From the NCBI GenBank assembly GCA_023301725.1, contig JALZUD010000034.1:1-64000 (forward strand): a DNA stretch of 64,000 nt, given 5' to 3'. This DNA is from Granulosicoccus sp. Its GTDB lineage: Bacteria > Pseudomonadota > Gammaproteobacteria > Granulosicoccales > Granulosicoccaceae. The translations under genes were made by a program, and so were the position numbers. The notes beneath the pieces are model-generated. The model worked only from the letters and a program-made list of their open reading frames with translations. It was not told the DNA's origin and ran no database searches. Below are positions 9,035 to 17,580 of this stretch, piece after piece. Positions within the stretch are counted from its first letter, which is position 1; every line of letters starts with the position of its first letter.

Positions 9035-9556
9035 ATGGATGCGGTCTTAAGCTTCTGGTTTGAAACGTTAACCCCAAAGCAGTGGTTTAAAAAATCTACT
9101 AGCCTGGATGCACAGATCAAAGCGACATTTGAAAAAACCTTTGATGAAGTCATTGCAGGGGAGACAGCGTGGTGGCGGGAAACGGCTGAAGGACGCTTAG
9201 CTGAAGTCATCGTGCTTGATCAATTCACACGCAATATGTTTCGCCACTCAGCCAAAGCGTTTCGTTATGATTCACTAGCGTTGGTTTTAGCACAAGAGGC
9301 CGTGCGTGGCGGGTACGACAAAGCGCTACCTGATTCTCAACGTGTATTTTTATATATGCCGTACATGCACAGTGAGTCACGCAAAGTTCACGTCGATGCC
9401 ATGTTGCTTTTCAAAGATTTGCCAAATCTTGATTTTGAAATCAGACATAAGGAAGTAATTGATAAATTTGGCAGATACCCTCACCGCAACGAAATTCTGG
9501 GGCGTAAGTCGACCGTTGACGAGCTTGAATGGCTAAAAACCAATAAAGGCTTTTAA
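9035..9556 (+). CDS. DUF924 family protein
   Basis: Soluble helical protein of the DUF924 family (TPR-like fold, function unknown). Recognisable features are the start VLSFWFETLTPKQWF, the stretch VIVLDQFTRNMFRHSAKAF, YMPYMHSESRKVH, and the C-terminal FGRYPHRNEILGR. Length (173 aa) is typical. It follows the aldo/keto reductase closely and ends before a possible bidirectional terminator that separates it from the convergent hipA. Confidence 0.92.
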   Translation: MDAVLSFWFETLTPKQWFKKSTSLDAQIKATFEKTFDEVIAGETAWWRETAEGRLAEVIVLDQFTRNMFRHSAKAFRYDSLALVLAQEAVRGGYDKALPDSQRVFLYMPYMHSESRKVHVDAMLLFKDLPNLDFEIRHKEVIDKFGRYPHRNEILGRKSTVDELEWLKTNKGF

Positions 9557-9581
9557 GTGGAGTAGATTCAAAACTAAAACT

Positions 9582-9609
9582 TCGTAAATTGCGAGCAGCA
9601 TTTTACGAA
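9582..9609. terminator. putative bidirectional terminator between DUF924 gene and hipA
   Basis: An inverted repeat with perfect 8-bp arms (TTCGTAAA at 9582-9589 and TTTACGAA at 9602-9609) lies in the 69-bp gap between two converging genes. A-rich sequence precedes it and TTTCTGT follows, so it could act in both directions. The stem is AT-rich and weak, so this is tentative. Confidence 0.45.
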
Positions 9610-9625
9610 TTTCTGTAAGACCCAG

Positions 9626-10936
9626 TTATCTGATTGCAAGTAACTTCATCATTCGGCGGTTCACGGCCATTGCTATTGAGTCTACTAGCTCGTCAGGAAA
9701 ATCAACAGGCAAAGAGGCTGAGGCATTATGTAGCGCTTCATCTTTAGTCGTGCTTATATCTTCAATAATCTCACTGAGAGTGTCGCGCGATAAACCGGAT
9801 TTGAGTCCGGTATCTATAAAATGCCTGCCAAGGATACTTTCTACGTTGTATTGATTCGAATTTCCAACTCGCATCGCCATTTTGAAATCCTTATGAGGAA
9901 TTTTTTTATTGTCAAATGAAGGTTGAAGCGTTAGCACGTCGTAGATCGGCGTCATTCGAAATCTGCCTTGAGAAGATAATGCCAGGCTGAAGTTTTTTGC
10001 GTGGCCGTCAGTTGCTCCCATTAGCCAGAATAGTATTTGTGCCTTGAAGAAGTCGTATCGGTCTTTTCCGGGTTCATCGCTACCGCCTAGTATGGTCATG
10101 ATGTCAACGATTCCCGGACCTCCTTCATTTTGATATTTACGCGTTGGTGGAATGGATAAGGCTTGGCAGCAGTCTTCTTGCGGGAGTCGTATTAAATGAC
10201 CTTTGCTGCTCCACCTGCGATCAAAGCGTTCAATGACCAGTGCTTTGTGTTTGCCAAATTGAGCCATCTCAACATGAGCTGTTTGCAAACCGAAGCACTT
10301 CATGAGTTTCATGCAAAGGTATTCATTCTCAACACTTCTGGATAGATCCATGCCGTTGGAGAGTTTGCCAATTTGAGGTTTGATAATGTGAGTGGTTGGC
10401 GTAGTACCTGTGGGTTCAATCCATTGACCGTTGTGACACAACAAAGCGGTTTTCTCTTGTGCGCCTGCAATGGAGATACGAAAATCGCTTTCTTTTCGTA
10501 TACCCAGCGGTGTTACATCAAGCGCATTGAGAATATTACCTACGTCAATAGCAGACAGCTCTCTGCCTGTGAGTTTGTTGCTTGGCTGTGGCTCAACTCC
10601 ATCAGGTAAAAACTGTAACGCCCCTATACAATCCCTACCGATCTCGGTGAGCAGGCTAAATGCATCCGTACCTTCTGCGCCAACTCGTTCTGCGACTCGT
10701 TTTCGTATGGGTTCATAATCAGGCAACAGGTTGTCGAACACAGCGCTCACTTTGGCACCACTGTATTTGTCGTCTTGCAGGGGTAGGGAGGTTGAAACAG
10801 GAAATGCATATTGCCAATCTAACCAACTATCTACATAGGTAAAATTTACGGCTCCTGATTTTTCGCGCTCCAGTGTGCCTACTGGCCGAGAATTTACTAA
10901 TACGTTGAGCGGCTTGTAGGCTCGCTTCCTGCCCAT
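9626..10936 (-). CDS. hipA: HipA family serine/threonine kinase toxin
   Basis: Toxin of a type II hipBA module. HipA kinases phosphorylate cytoplasmic targets (GltX in E. coli) and cause growth arrest and persistence. The start MGRKRAYKPLNVLVN at 10936 lies one base after the hipB stop and behind a GGAGG site; a longer frame to 11083 overlaps hipB and is unlikely. The N-terminal subdomain holds TLEREKSGAVNFTY. The glycine-rich SIAGAQEKTALL is typical of HipA. The catalytic loop is GATDGHAKNFSLAL and the metal-binding element is PIYDVLT. At 436 aa it has the classical long HipA size. All visible catalytic motifs are intact. Confidence 0.95.
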   Translation of the reverse strand: MGRKRAYKPLNVLVNSRPVGTLEREKSGAVNFTYVDSWLDWQYAFPVSTSLPLQDDKYSGAKVSAVFDNLLPDYEPIRKRVAERVGAEGTDAFSLLTEIGRDCIGALQFLPDGVEPQPSNKLTGRELSAIDVGNILNALDVTPLGIRKESDFRISIAGAQEKTALLCHNGQWIEPTGTTPTTHIIKPQIGKLSNGMDLSRSVENEYLCMKLMKCFGLQTAHVEMAQFGKHKALVIERFDRRWSSKGHLIRLPQEDCCQALSIPPTRKYQNEGGPGIVDIMTILGGSDEPGKDRYDFFKAQILFWLMGATDGHAKNFSLALSSQGRFRMTPIYDVLTLQPSFDNKKIPHKDFKMAMRVGNSNQYNVESILGRHFIDTGLKSGLSRDTLSEIIEDISTTKDEALHNASASLPVDFPDELVDSIAMAVNRRMMKLLAIR

Positions 10937-10937
10937 T

Positions 10938-11183
10938 TTATTCCTCCAGGAAGTCGGTAGTGCCTTTGCTTCTGTCGGCCACAAGAAGCTCAAGATCAAG
11001 TGCGGCACAGAGTTCGAAAATCGTTTCGAGCTTTGCTCCGGGCAAGCCGTTTTCAATTTTAGAGATCGTTTCTTGCCAGACACCGCTTTTTGAGGCGAGC
11101 TCTTTTTGCGTTAAGCTATTTTTCTTTCGTACTCGACGCAGCGCATGACCTATATCAGCCGGTGTTCTCGCTAAGTAATTCAT
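10938..11183 (-). CDS. hipB: HipB-like XRE antitoxin and autorepressor
   Basis: 81-aa antitoxin with a Cro/C1 helix-turn-helix: ALRRVRKKNSLTQKELASKS, then VWQETISKIENGLPGAKLET. The C-terminal tail (DRSKGTTDFLEE) is the region that in E. coli HipB is degraded by Lon and contacts HipA. The gene precedes hipA with a one-base gap, so both are translated from one mRNA. Four palindromes at 27-bp spacing lie just upstream, which fits cooperative autorepression by HipB or HipBA. Confidence 0.95.
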   Translation of the reverse strand: MNYLARTPADIGHALRRVRKKNSLTQKELASKSGVWQETISKIENGLPGAKLETIFELCAALDLELLVADRSKGTTDFLEE

Positions 11184-11203
11184 GGTGTGCCTCGTTACGA
11201 AGA

Positions 11204-11302
11204 TATGATCTACAAGTCATAAGCAATAATTATGACCTAAAGATCATAAAATAACAATATGATCTAAGAATCATAAAGTAAAAATATGATCTAAAGATCA
11301 TA
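11204..11302. promoter_or_regulatory. four-copy hipBA operator array, 27-bp period
   Basis: Four 18-bp palindromes follow the pattern TATGATCT-NN-AGATCATA. They lie at 11204-11221, 11231-11248, 11258-11275 and 11285-11302, each starting exactly 27 bp after the previous one. The copy farthest from hipB (11285) has perfect 8-bp arms; the other three carry one or two changes per arm. The array lies 21 bp upstream of the hipB start codon. E. coli hipBA is also controlled through multiple operators, so these are very probably the HipB sites. The region up to 11359 holds nothing else obvious. Confidence 0.88.
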
Positions 11303-11359
11303 AATATCTCGTTTTAAACAAAATTGTCTCTATATGCACAACTGCTGCTCTCTCAACAG

Positions 11360-14300
11360 CTAATGAAAATCCCTAGAGCTCGTGCTCAGTTCACCGAGCA
11401 TCCAGGTTAGATCTTCAATTTTGCGCGCTACGAGATGTTCTACGCCTTGTTCGCGTTGTGTCTTGCCATAAACAGATAGCATTTTTGCATTGAGTACTTC
11501 TTGGCGAAATGCATCAACTACTTTGCTCCAGACGATAATGTTTATTGGACCACCTTCATCTTCGATAGTCAGAAATAGCACGCCTTTAGCAGTACCGGGG
11601 CGTTGGCGCATTTTTACAATACCAGCCAGTCTTGCCATACCACCGTTGGGCACGTTTGCCCAGCGTGTTGAATTCATGATGCGCTTTTGCGTTAAGCGCT
11701 CTCGCAAAAGAGATAGGGGGTGTCGTTGGAGTGTTAGCCCTAAGCTCATGTAGTCAGCTGTGGTGTTCTCGCCTTCAGTGGGTTCGGGTAGTGTTAATTC
11801 AGGCTCTATGGCGGAGGCATCTTGCAATAATTCAGGTAGTGCTTCCACCCCGAGTAGATCCCATTGCGCCTGATGCCTATCACCGCTGATGTTTTCAAGC
11901 GCACCGGCTATTGCCAGTGCTTGCTGGTCTGTCTGGTTGATGCCGCTACGTCTAACCAAATCGGCTGCGCTGGTAAAAGGACTATTGCCACGTGCTTTAA
12001 GTACACGATTAGCGCCAGAGACCGAGAGCTTGGAGATCAATCTGAAGCCTAGCCGAACAGCTCCTTGCTCTGTGCTGTTTGTTTCAGGCTTATCTGCATT
12101 GCATTTATCCATGTCGTATCCGTTTGCGTCGTATTCGTTTTGCTTGACGAATTTTTTGTTAGGTATATTTTCCTTAACTCGATTCTCTTTAACTTGATGT
12201 TGAGTCATTGAACTTGGTTTAACTAACTTGTGATCCCATTCGCTTTCGTTTATGTCCACTGCCAAAACGATTACGCCATGGCGTCTGGCATCTTGTGTGA
12301 GGTCTGATGGATCATAAAAACCCAAGGGTTGGCTGTTGAGCATGGCGCATAAAAAAGCTGCGGGTTCGTGGCACTTCAACCAGCAAGAGACGTACACCAG
12401 CAATGCAAAACTGGCTGCGTGGGACTCAGGAAAGCCATATTCGCCAAAGCCTTCAATCTGTTTGAAAATGGATTCTGCGAATTCTTTTTCATAACCTTTT
12501 TTTAACATGCCACCAACCACACGATCATGAAATTTGGTGATCTCGCCACTACGTCGCCAGGCGGCCATCGATCGACGTAACTCATCGGCCTGGCCTGCTG
12601 TGAATCCGGCGGCTACCATCGCTATTTCCATGACTTGTTCTTGAAATACGGGTACCCCCAGTGTGCGCTTCAGAACATGCTCAAGATCTTTATTAGGATA
12701 GGTGACAGGCTCAATACCTTGACGACGTTTTAGGTAAGGGTTGACCATGCCACCTTGAATAGGACCCGGGCGCACGATAGACACTTCAATGACCAAGTCG
12801 TAGTAGTTACGCGGGCGCAAGCGTGGCAGCATGGACATTTGCGCACGCGATTCTATCTGGAACACACCAATAGTATCTGCTTTACAGATCATGTCGTAAG
12901 TGGGTGTGTCATTGGCGGGAATGCTGGCCATGGTATGTCGTATGCCGCGATAGCCTTCAATCAGGTTGAAGCATTTAGCAATAGCGGTGAGCATGCCTAA
13001 CGCTAATATATCCACCTTGAGTAAGCCGAGTTCTTCTAAATCATCTTTGTCCCATTGAATGATCGTGCGATCAGCCATAGCAGCGTTTTCTACGGGTACC
13101 AGTGTAGAAAGGTCTTTGTCGGAGATAATAAAGCCACCCACATGCTGCGATAAGTGCCTTGGAAAACCAAGCAATTGTTTTAGCAACCAAGTGAAGCGTT
13201 TAATGATGGCATTGTCTGGGTCAAAGCCCATATCGGTCAATTTTTCATCAACCATCTCTGCTCCATCCCACCAGGCTAATGACTTTGACAAAGCATCTAT
13301 CTGATCTTCTGAAAAACCAATAACCTTGCCCAGATCACGGATGGCGCTACGTTTACGGTAAGTGATCACTGTGGCCGCCAATGCCGCACGATGTCGGCCG
13401 TACTTGGCATAGATGTATTGGATGACTTCTTCACGACGCTCATGCTCAAAGTCCACATCGATATCGGGTGGCTCGTTACGTTCTTTGGAAATAAAGCGCT
13501 CGAACAGCATGCGTGTACGTGAGGGATCTACTTCTGTAACACCTAAGCAATAACACACGGCTGAGTTGGCTGCTGAGCCACGCCCTTGACACAAAATACC
13601 TTCGCTTCTGGCAAAGCGCACGATGTCATGCACCGTGAGAAAGTACGACTCGTATTGCATATCATGAATAAGTGTTAGCTCGTGTTCTATCTGCGCAGCC
13701 ACAGAATCACTGTAGCCATCAGGCCAACGCCAGCGCGCACCTTCAAGTGTTAAGCGACGTAAATATTGCGATGCACTCAGATCAGCGGGCACCACTTCGC
13801 GTGGGTATTGATAATCAAGCTCTGCCAGATCAAAGGAACACATGGCAGCAACATCAGCGGCATTTTGCAGAGCTTGTGCAGGATAGATAGAATTCAGTGT
13901 GCGTTTTTCTCGCATATAGCGCTCGCCGTTCTGAAACAACAAACGACCCGCGGTATCCAGTGTGCAATTGTGTTGAATGCAGGTGAGTACATCTTGCAAG
14001 GCGCGACGCTTGCGTTCGTGCATATGAACATCGCCTGCAGCTACAACAGGCATGTCGTGTGTTTCGGCTGCGCTAATGAGCCAATGCAGGTGCTTCTGAT
14101 CATAAATACCGTAGTGAAGCTCTAGCGCCAGAAACGTATTGGGCCCTAAAGAGCGAAACCAATCGAACCAGTGCCCCATATTAGCTCGCTGTTCAGGCAG
14201 GTAAGGCGGCACCAGTAACAGACAGCAACCATCCAGACCCGCGTTATCAAGCATCTTGCGGTTGATGGTGTAGCTACCTTTATCAGCCTTGCGTCGTGAC

Positions 14301-14728
14301 TCGGTAATCAGTTTGCATAATCTGGCATAAGAGCTTAAGTCTCGTACCAGAACCACCAGCCGGAAACCTTCATCCAGTGCGAATTCGCTACCCACGATTA
14401 GCTGGAAGCCTGACAGGGTCATGACGTGCTCACAGGTTTTTCCCGGCGCTACCTCTGTTTTATCAGCGGCTGACGTAGTGGCGTCCTGTGCCGTTGTTTG
14501 GGCTTTTGCTGCCAACTCCTGAGCTGCCAGCTCCTTCATGCGCCCATACGCACGCACAACGCCCGCCATGGAGCATTCATCAGTGATGGCCAATGCCGAA
14601 TAGCCCAGCTCCACTGCTTGGTCGATCAGCTCCTCGGGCCGTGAGGCACCGCGAAGAAAGCTGAAATTGGACACACAGTGCAGCTCGGCGTAGTCGCAGG
14701 GTGGAGGATTGTTAGGCTGTAATTTCAT
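11360..14728 (-). CDS. dnaE2: error-prone DNA polymerase III alpha subunit DnaE2 (ImuC)
   Basis: SOS-induced translesion polymerase of the C family, 1122 aa. The N-terminal PHP domain begins YAELHCVSNFSFLRGASRPEEL, the hallmark of DnaE2. The palm contains the catalytic aspartates in PPDIDVDFEHERREEV. Finger/tau-like motifs GFPESHAASFALLVY and the C-terminal OB domain (RLAGIVKMRQRPGTAKG) follow. Two low-complexity insertions are unusual: about 40 residues in the PHP domain (near 14420-14530) and about 55 residues rich in Lys/Asn/Gln (near 12062-12230). The start is fixed by homology and sits directly against a LexA box, with no Shine-Dalgarno sequence. The usual partners imuA and imuB are not in this window. 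Confidence 0.95.
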   Translation of the reverse strand: MKLQPNNPPPCDYAELHCVSNFSFLRGASRPEELIDQAVELGYSALAITDECSMAGVVRAYGRMKELAAQELAAKAQTTAQDATTSAADKTEVAPGKTCEHVMTLSGFQLIVGSEFALDEGFRLVVLVRDLSSYARLCKLITESRRKADKGSYTINRKMLDNAGLDGCCLLLVPPYLPEQRANMGHWFDWFRSLGPNTFLALELHYGIYDQKHLHWLISAAETHDMPVVAAGDVHMHERKRRALQDVLTCIQHNCTLDTAGRLLFQNGERYMREKRTLNSIYPAQALQNAADVAAMCSFDLAELDYQYPREVVPADLSASQYLRRLTLEGARWRWPDGYSDSVAAQIEHELTLIHDMQYESYFLTVHDIVRFARSEGILCQGRGSAANSAVCYCLGVTEVDPSRTRMLFERFISKERNEPPDIDVDFEHERREEVIQYIYAKYGRHRAALAATVITYRKRSAIRDLGKVIGFSEDQIDALSKSLAWWDGAEMVDEKLTDMGFDPDNAIIKRFTWLLKQLLGFPRHLSQHVGGFIISDKDLSTLVPVENAAMADRTIIQWDKDDLEELGLLKVDILALGMLTAIAKCFNLIEGYRGIRHTMASIPANDTPTYDMICKADTIGVFQIESRAQMSMLPRLRPRNYYDLVIEVSIVRPGPIQGGMVNPYLKRRQGIEPVTYPNKDLEHVLKRTLGVPVFQEQVMEIAMVAAGFTAGQADELRRSMAAWRRSGEITKFHDRVVGGMLKKGYEKEFAESIFKQIEGFGEYGFPESHAASFALLVYVSCWLKCHEPAAFLCAMLNSQPLGFYDPSDLTQDARRHGVIVLAVDINESEWDHKLVKPSSMTQHQVKENRVKENIPNKKFVKQNEYDANGYDMDKCNADKPETNSTEQGAVRLGFRLISKLSVSGANRVLKARGNSPFTSAADLVRRSGINQTDQQALAIAGALENISGDRHQAQWDLLGVEALPELLQDASAIEPELTLPEPTEGENTTADYMSLGLTLQRHPLSLLRERLTQKRIMNSTRWANVPNGGMARLAGIVKMRQRPGTAKGVLFLTIEDEGGPINIIVWSKVVDAFRQEVLNAKMLSVYGKTQREQGVEHLVARKIEDLTWMLGELSTSSRDFH

Positions 14729-14729
14729 A

Positions 14730-14749
14730 CACTGGTGTAAAATACAGTA
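14730..14749 (-). promoter_or_regulatory. LexA (SOS) box at dnaE2
   Basis: The 20 bp read on the minus strand as TACTGTATTTTACACCAGTG, i.e. CTG-N10-CAG, close to the gammaproteobacterial LexA consensus. It ends one base before the dnaE2 ATG. Possible promoter hexamers on the minus strand are TTGACC (14763-14768) and TATTTT (14739-14744) with an 18-bp spacer. That would put the transcription start almost at the start codon, with the -10 inside the LexA box. The box is well supported; the exact promoter is a guess. Confidence 0.8.
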
Positions 14750-14879
14750 TATGAAGTTTAAAGGTCAATCAATACGTAATTAGTATGCGTCAAAAAATGC
14801 TCAGAGTTGAATGTTGTGCGCAAAACTGCTGATAAAATTCCTGTATTGTTCTAGGGAAAATTATGCTCGGTATCTCTAA

Positions 14880-15497
14880 ATGATCAAACACCTAATCCTA
14901 GATATCGGCAACGTCATCTGCGCCTGGGACCCAGATGGCCTCGTGGGTATGACGTTCAGCGACCCTGCCGATCAGCAAGAGGCGCTACGAGCGATAGTCA
15001 GGAACCCTGATTGGCTAGCTCTGGACAAGGGCGATATGGAGGTGGATGAGGCCATCTGGCGCGCGCAGTCGCGAACGCATCTTGCGCCAGCGGATATCGA
15101 GAGTGTGTACGATAACTTGTGCAAATCCCTAACCGCATTGCCCGAAAGCATGGCCGCTATGCAGCGTGCGCATGAAGCCAATGTGCCCATGTATATTTTG
15201 TCTAATATGCAGGCCCATGCCTGGGAGTATTTGCAGAACACGTTTGAGTGTTTCAGCTGGTGCACCGACGTTGTTATATCGTGTGAGGCAAGGCTGATCA
15301 AACCCGATCCTGCCATTTACGAGCATGTGTGCAACAAGTTCTCAATCAGCGCAGAAAGCTGTGTGTTTGTAGATGACATGAAAGAGAACGTTGATGCAGC
15401 CATTGCTTATGGCATGCAATCAGTACAGCTCACCGACAGACATCAAGGTGGAGCTGTATTAAACACACTGGTAGATCAGATAGTGGGTGCCAGGTAG
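14880..15497 (+). CDS. HAD-superfamily (IA) phosphatase
   Basis: Haloacid-dehalogenase-type hydrolase, YihX-like, 205 aa. Motif I is LILDIGNVICAWD; as in YihX, a glycine replaces the usual second aspartate position. Motif II is YILSNMQAH, motif III the lysine in RLIKPDPAIYE, and motif IV VFVDDMKENVDAA. The substrate is probably a small phosphorylated metabolite such as a sugar phosphate, but this cannot be settled. It diverges from dnaE2 across a 151-bp gap and is not obviously SOS-linked. Confidence 0.93.
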   Translation: MIKHLILDIGNVICAWDPDGLVGMTFSDPADQQEALRAIVRNPDWLALDKGDMEVDEAIWRAQSRTHLAPADIESVYDNLCKSLTALPESMAAMQRAHEANVPMYILSNMQAHAWEYLQNTFECFSWCTDVVISCEARLIKPDPAIYEHVCNKFSISAESCVFVDDMKENVDAAIAYGMQSVQLTDRHQGGAVLNTLVDQIVGAR

Positions 15498-15524
15498 GGT
15501 CAAAAAAAGGTAGAACAAAAAAGC

Positions 15525-16724
15525 CTAAGGGCGCGTAGCCCCAATAAAGCGGCTTATTGACTTGCACGCGTTTTGTAGTTGTTCGCCATCTACACATAAG
15601 CCTATGCGCACCAGATAGCGCCCACCCGGACCAAAGCCATCGCACGGAAGCACTGATACTTTTTCTGCGTCTAGCAGTGCTATTGCAAAATCATATGCGG
15701 TGGTGCCTAGTGCTTCAACATCGAGCAGGATAAACATGCCTTGCTCTGGATCAATTAAACGCACGGGGGCCAGATCGGTGAGTTCGGCCACGGCAATGCG
15801 CCGTCTTTCATTCATCACATCGCGCACGGTAATGGGAGTTTGTGCTGATTGCTCTAACGCAACAGTTGCAGCGTCCTGAATGAAAGGCGGTAGGCCGTAA
15901 TGCATGCAAACAGACAAATTGTACAAATGTGCGTGTAGCTCTTTAGGGCCAACGGCCCAGCCTATGCGCCAACCGGTCATGCGATGTGACTTAGACAGAC
16001 TGCCCACGGTAATCAAAATGTCGGTAGCACCCGGTAGCTGATGCGGCAGGTCTATGGAATCGGGTTCGACAATATCCAGATAGACTGCATCGAGTACTAA
16101 CCAGATTTTTCGCTCCACGCAGGCAGCGACAATGCGCTCAAGTTGCTCAATGCTATATCGACTCCCTAGAGGATTGTTTGGTGCATTCAGAACGATGGCT
16201 CGTGTAGTAGGGCTAATGGCGTCGAGTAGCTTTTGCTCGTCTAGCCGATAGTGATCTTCGGTGTCTACTTGCACGGTTATCACGGTGGGGCCGGGCGCGC
16301 CAAAAGTTGCCTGATAGGTGGTGTAGTAGGGCGCAACGAGAATAACTTCATCACCGGCTTGTAGTAAGACCTGAGCCAGTGAGAACAGCGCGTTTTGCGC
16401 ACCGGCAAACACGGTGACCATCGATGAGCTAGCGCTTTGCCCGGTCAGTTTTTCATGATAGTGGGCAATGGCGGTTCGTAGTTTTACATCACCACAGACA
16501 TCAGCGTAGTGATGTTTGCCGGATTGCAGGCTTTCTACGGCCTGATCCACAATACGTTTAGGGGTTACCTCATTGACTTCCTGGCCAATGCTGAGAACTG
16601 TGATATTTTCGCCCTTTTGCACACGCTGTGTTGCCAGCGTATGAACTGCCCACGGGTCGATGCTGACACCATCACTGGCGGCACTTTTTTCCTGAATACG
16701 GTCAGTTAATGCAGAGAATTTCAT
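15525..16724 (-). CDS. class I/II PLP-dependent aminotransferase (AruH-like)
   Basis: Fold type I aminotransferase, 399 aa from ATG 16724 (MKFSALTDRIQEKS); a longer frame adds 29 residues that overlap the divergent response regulator promoter. The PLP-binding lysine is in SLSKSHRMTGWRIGW. The substrate-side motif is LNAPNNPLGSRYS, and an early stretch reads KHHYADVCGD. The overall pattern resembles arginine:pyruvate transaminase AruH and aspartate/aromatic transaminases. The amino-acid specificity is therefore only suggested. It converges with the HAD gene with 27 bp between. Confidence 0.92.
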   Translation of the reverse strand: MKFSALTDRIQEKSAASDGVSIDPWAVHTLATQRVQKGENITVLSIGQEVNEVTPKRIVDQAVESLQSGKHHYADVCGDVKLRTAIAHYHEKLTGQSASSSMVTVFAGAQNALFSLAQVLLQAGDEVILVAPYYTTYQATFGAPGPTVITVQVDTEDHYRLDEQKLLDAISPTTRAIVLNAPNNPLGSRYSIEQLERIVAACVERKIWLVLDAVYLDIVEPDSIDLPHQLPGATDILITVGSLSKSHRMTGWRIGWAVGPKELHAHLYNLSVCMHYGLPPFIQDAATVALEQSAQTPITVRDVMNERRRIAVAELTDLAPVRLIDPEQGMFILLDVEALGTTAYDFAIALLDAEKVSVLPCDGFGPGGRYLVRIGLCVDGEQLQNACKSISRFIGATRP

Positions 16725-16799
16725 ACGGGAAATTATACGCCTACTACGTATTGATAAACTCAAGTATGATGATTGGGTGTTACGCGTTCGACAAAAACC

Positions 16800-17537
16800 A
16801 TGATGGTTCACACTCCTGCTAAATACGCTGAATCCGAGCCCCGCCGCGTGGTGTTGGTCGAGGATGAGCGTGCGCTTAGAGAAAATTACACACTGGCGCT
16901 TAGCAAAGCGGGTTTTGACGTATCCGGTTTCGGTGAAGCCGACGCTGCATTGGCTTCAGTGCAGGCCAATCTACCTTGTCTGGCCATTATTGATATCGGT
17001 CTGGGCCGCGACAGCGAGGCAGGCTTCGAGCTGTGCAGAGCGCTGCGACAGGTGTCTGCACGACTGCCCATCATTTTTCTGACAGCAAGAGATAGCGAGC
17101 TTGATGTCATTTCGGGATTGCGCCTAGGTGCTGATGATTACCTCACGAAAGATATCAGTCTGGCGCAGCTTATCGCCAGGGTGAATACCCTGTTGCGACG
17201 TGTAGAGGCCTTTGCTAGCGATGTGGCTGAGTCCGCTGTCAAGACAATTGGGCTACTGGAGCTGGACAAAGACAGGTTGGTGGCGCGCTGGCGCAATCAA
17301 ACAGTTGATCTCACCGTCACTGAATATTGTCTGGTGGATGTTCTGGCCAGAGAGGTGGGGCAAGTTAAAAGTCGTCAGCAGTTGATGGACGCCGCCAATC
17401 TGGTACTTGATGATCAAACCATCACAGCTCATGTAAAACGTATTCGCGCAAAGTTTATCGCTCTGGACGACTCATTCAGCTCTATCCAGACAGTCTATGC
17501 ATCGGGCTATCGCTGGATGGATGAACTGCCTTATTAG
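16800..17537 (+). CDS. pdsR: PdsR-like response regulator (OmpR-type)
   Basis: Response regulator with an N-terminal receiver domain and a C-terminal winged helix. The phosphoacceptor aspartate is D65 in AIIDIGLGRDSE; the conserved Lys is in DDYLTKDISLAQL. The DNA-binding half contains VDLTVTEYCLVDVLAREVG and DDQTITAHVKRIRAKF. In my recollection these are the distinctive features of the 'proteobacterial dedicated sortase system' regulators (TIGR03787). Tandem ATGs at 16800 and 16803 are the likely start; an upstream TTG at 16773 is less likely. The sensor kinase follows 43 bp later. No sortase is present here, so the name rests on sequence resemblance. Confidence 0.82.
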   Translation: MMVHTPAKYAESEPRRVVLVEDERALRENYTLALSKAGFDVSGFGEADAALASVQANLPCLAIIDIGLGRDSEAGFELCRALRQVSARLPIIFLTARDSELDVISGLRLGADDYLTKDISLAQLIARVNTLLRRVEAFASDVAESAVKTIGLLELDKDRLVARWRNQTVDLTVTEYCLVDVLAREVGQVKSRQQLMDAANLVLDDQTITAHVKRIRAKFIALDDSFSSIQTVYASGYRWMDELPY

Positions 17538-17580
17538 TGGCAAAGCAGCATCATGAGCCCAGTAATATGAGCCCAGTATT

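Noticed and set aside
10936-11083. 49-residue N-terminal extension of HipA
   Set aside because: It would overlap hipB out of frame, while ATG 10936 has a GGAGG site and matches normal HipA length.
9626-14728. hipBA-dnaE2 as a mobile island
   Set aside because: No integrase, transposase, tRNA or flanking direct repeat is visible, and coding style resembles the neighbours.
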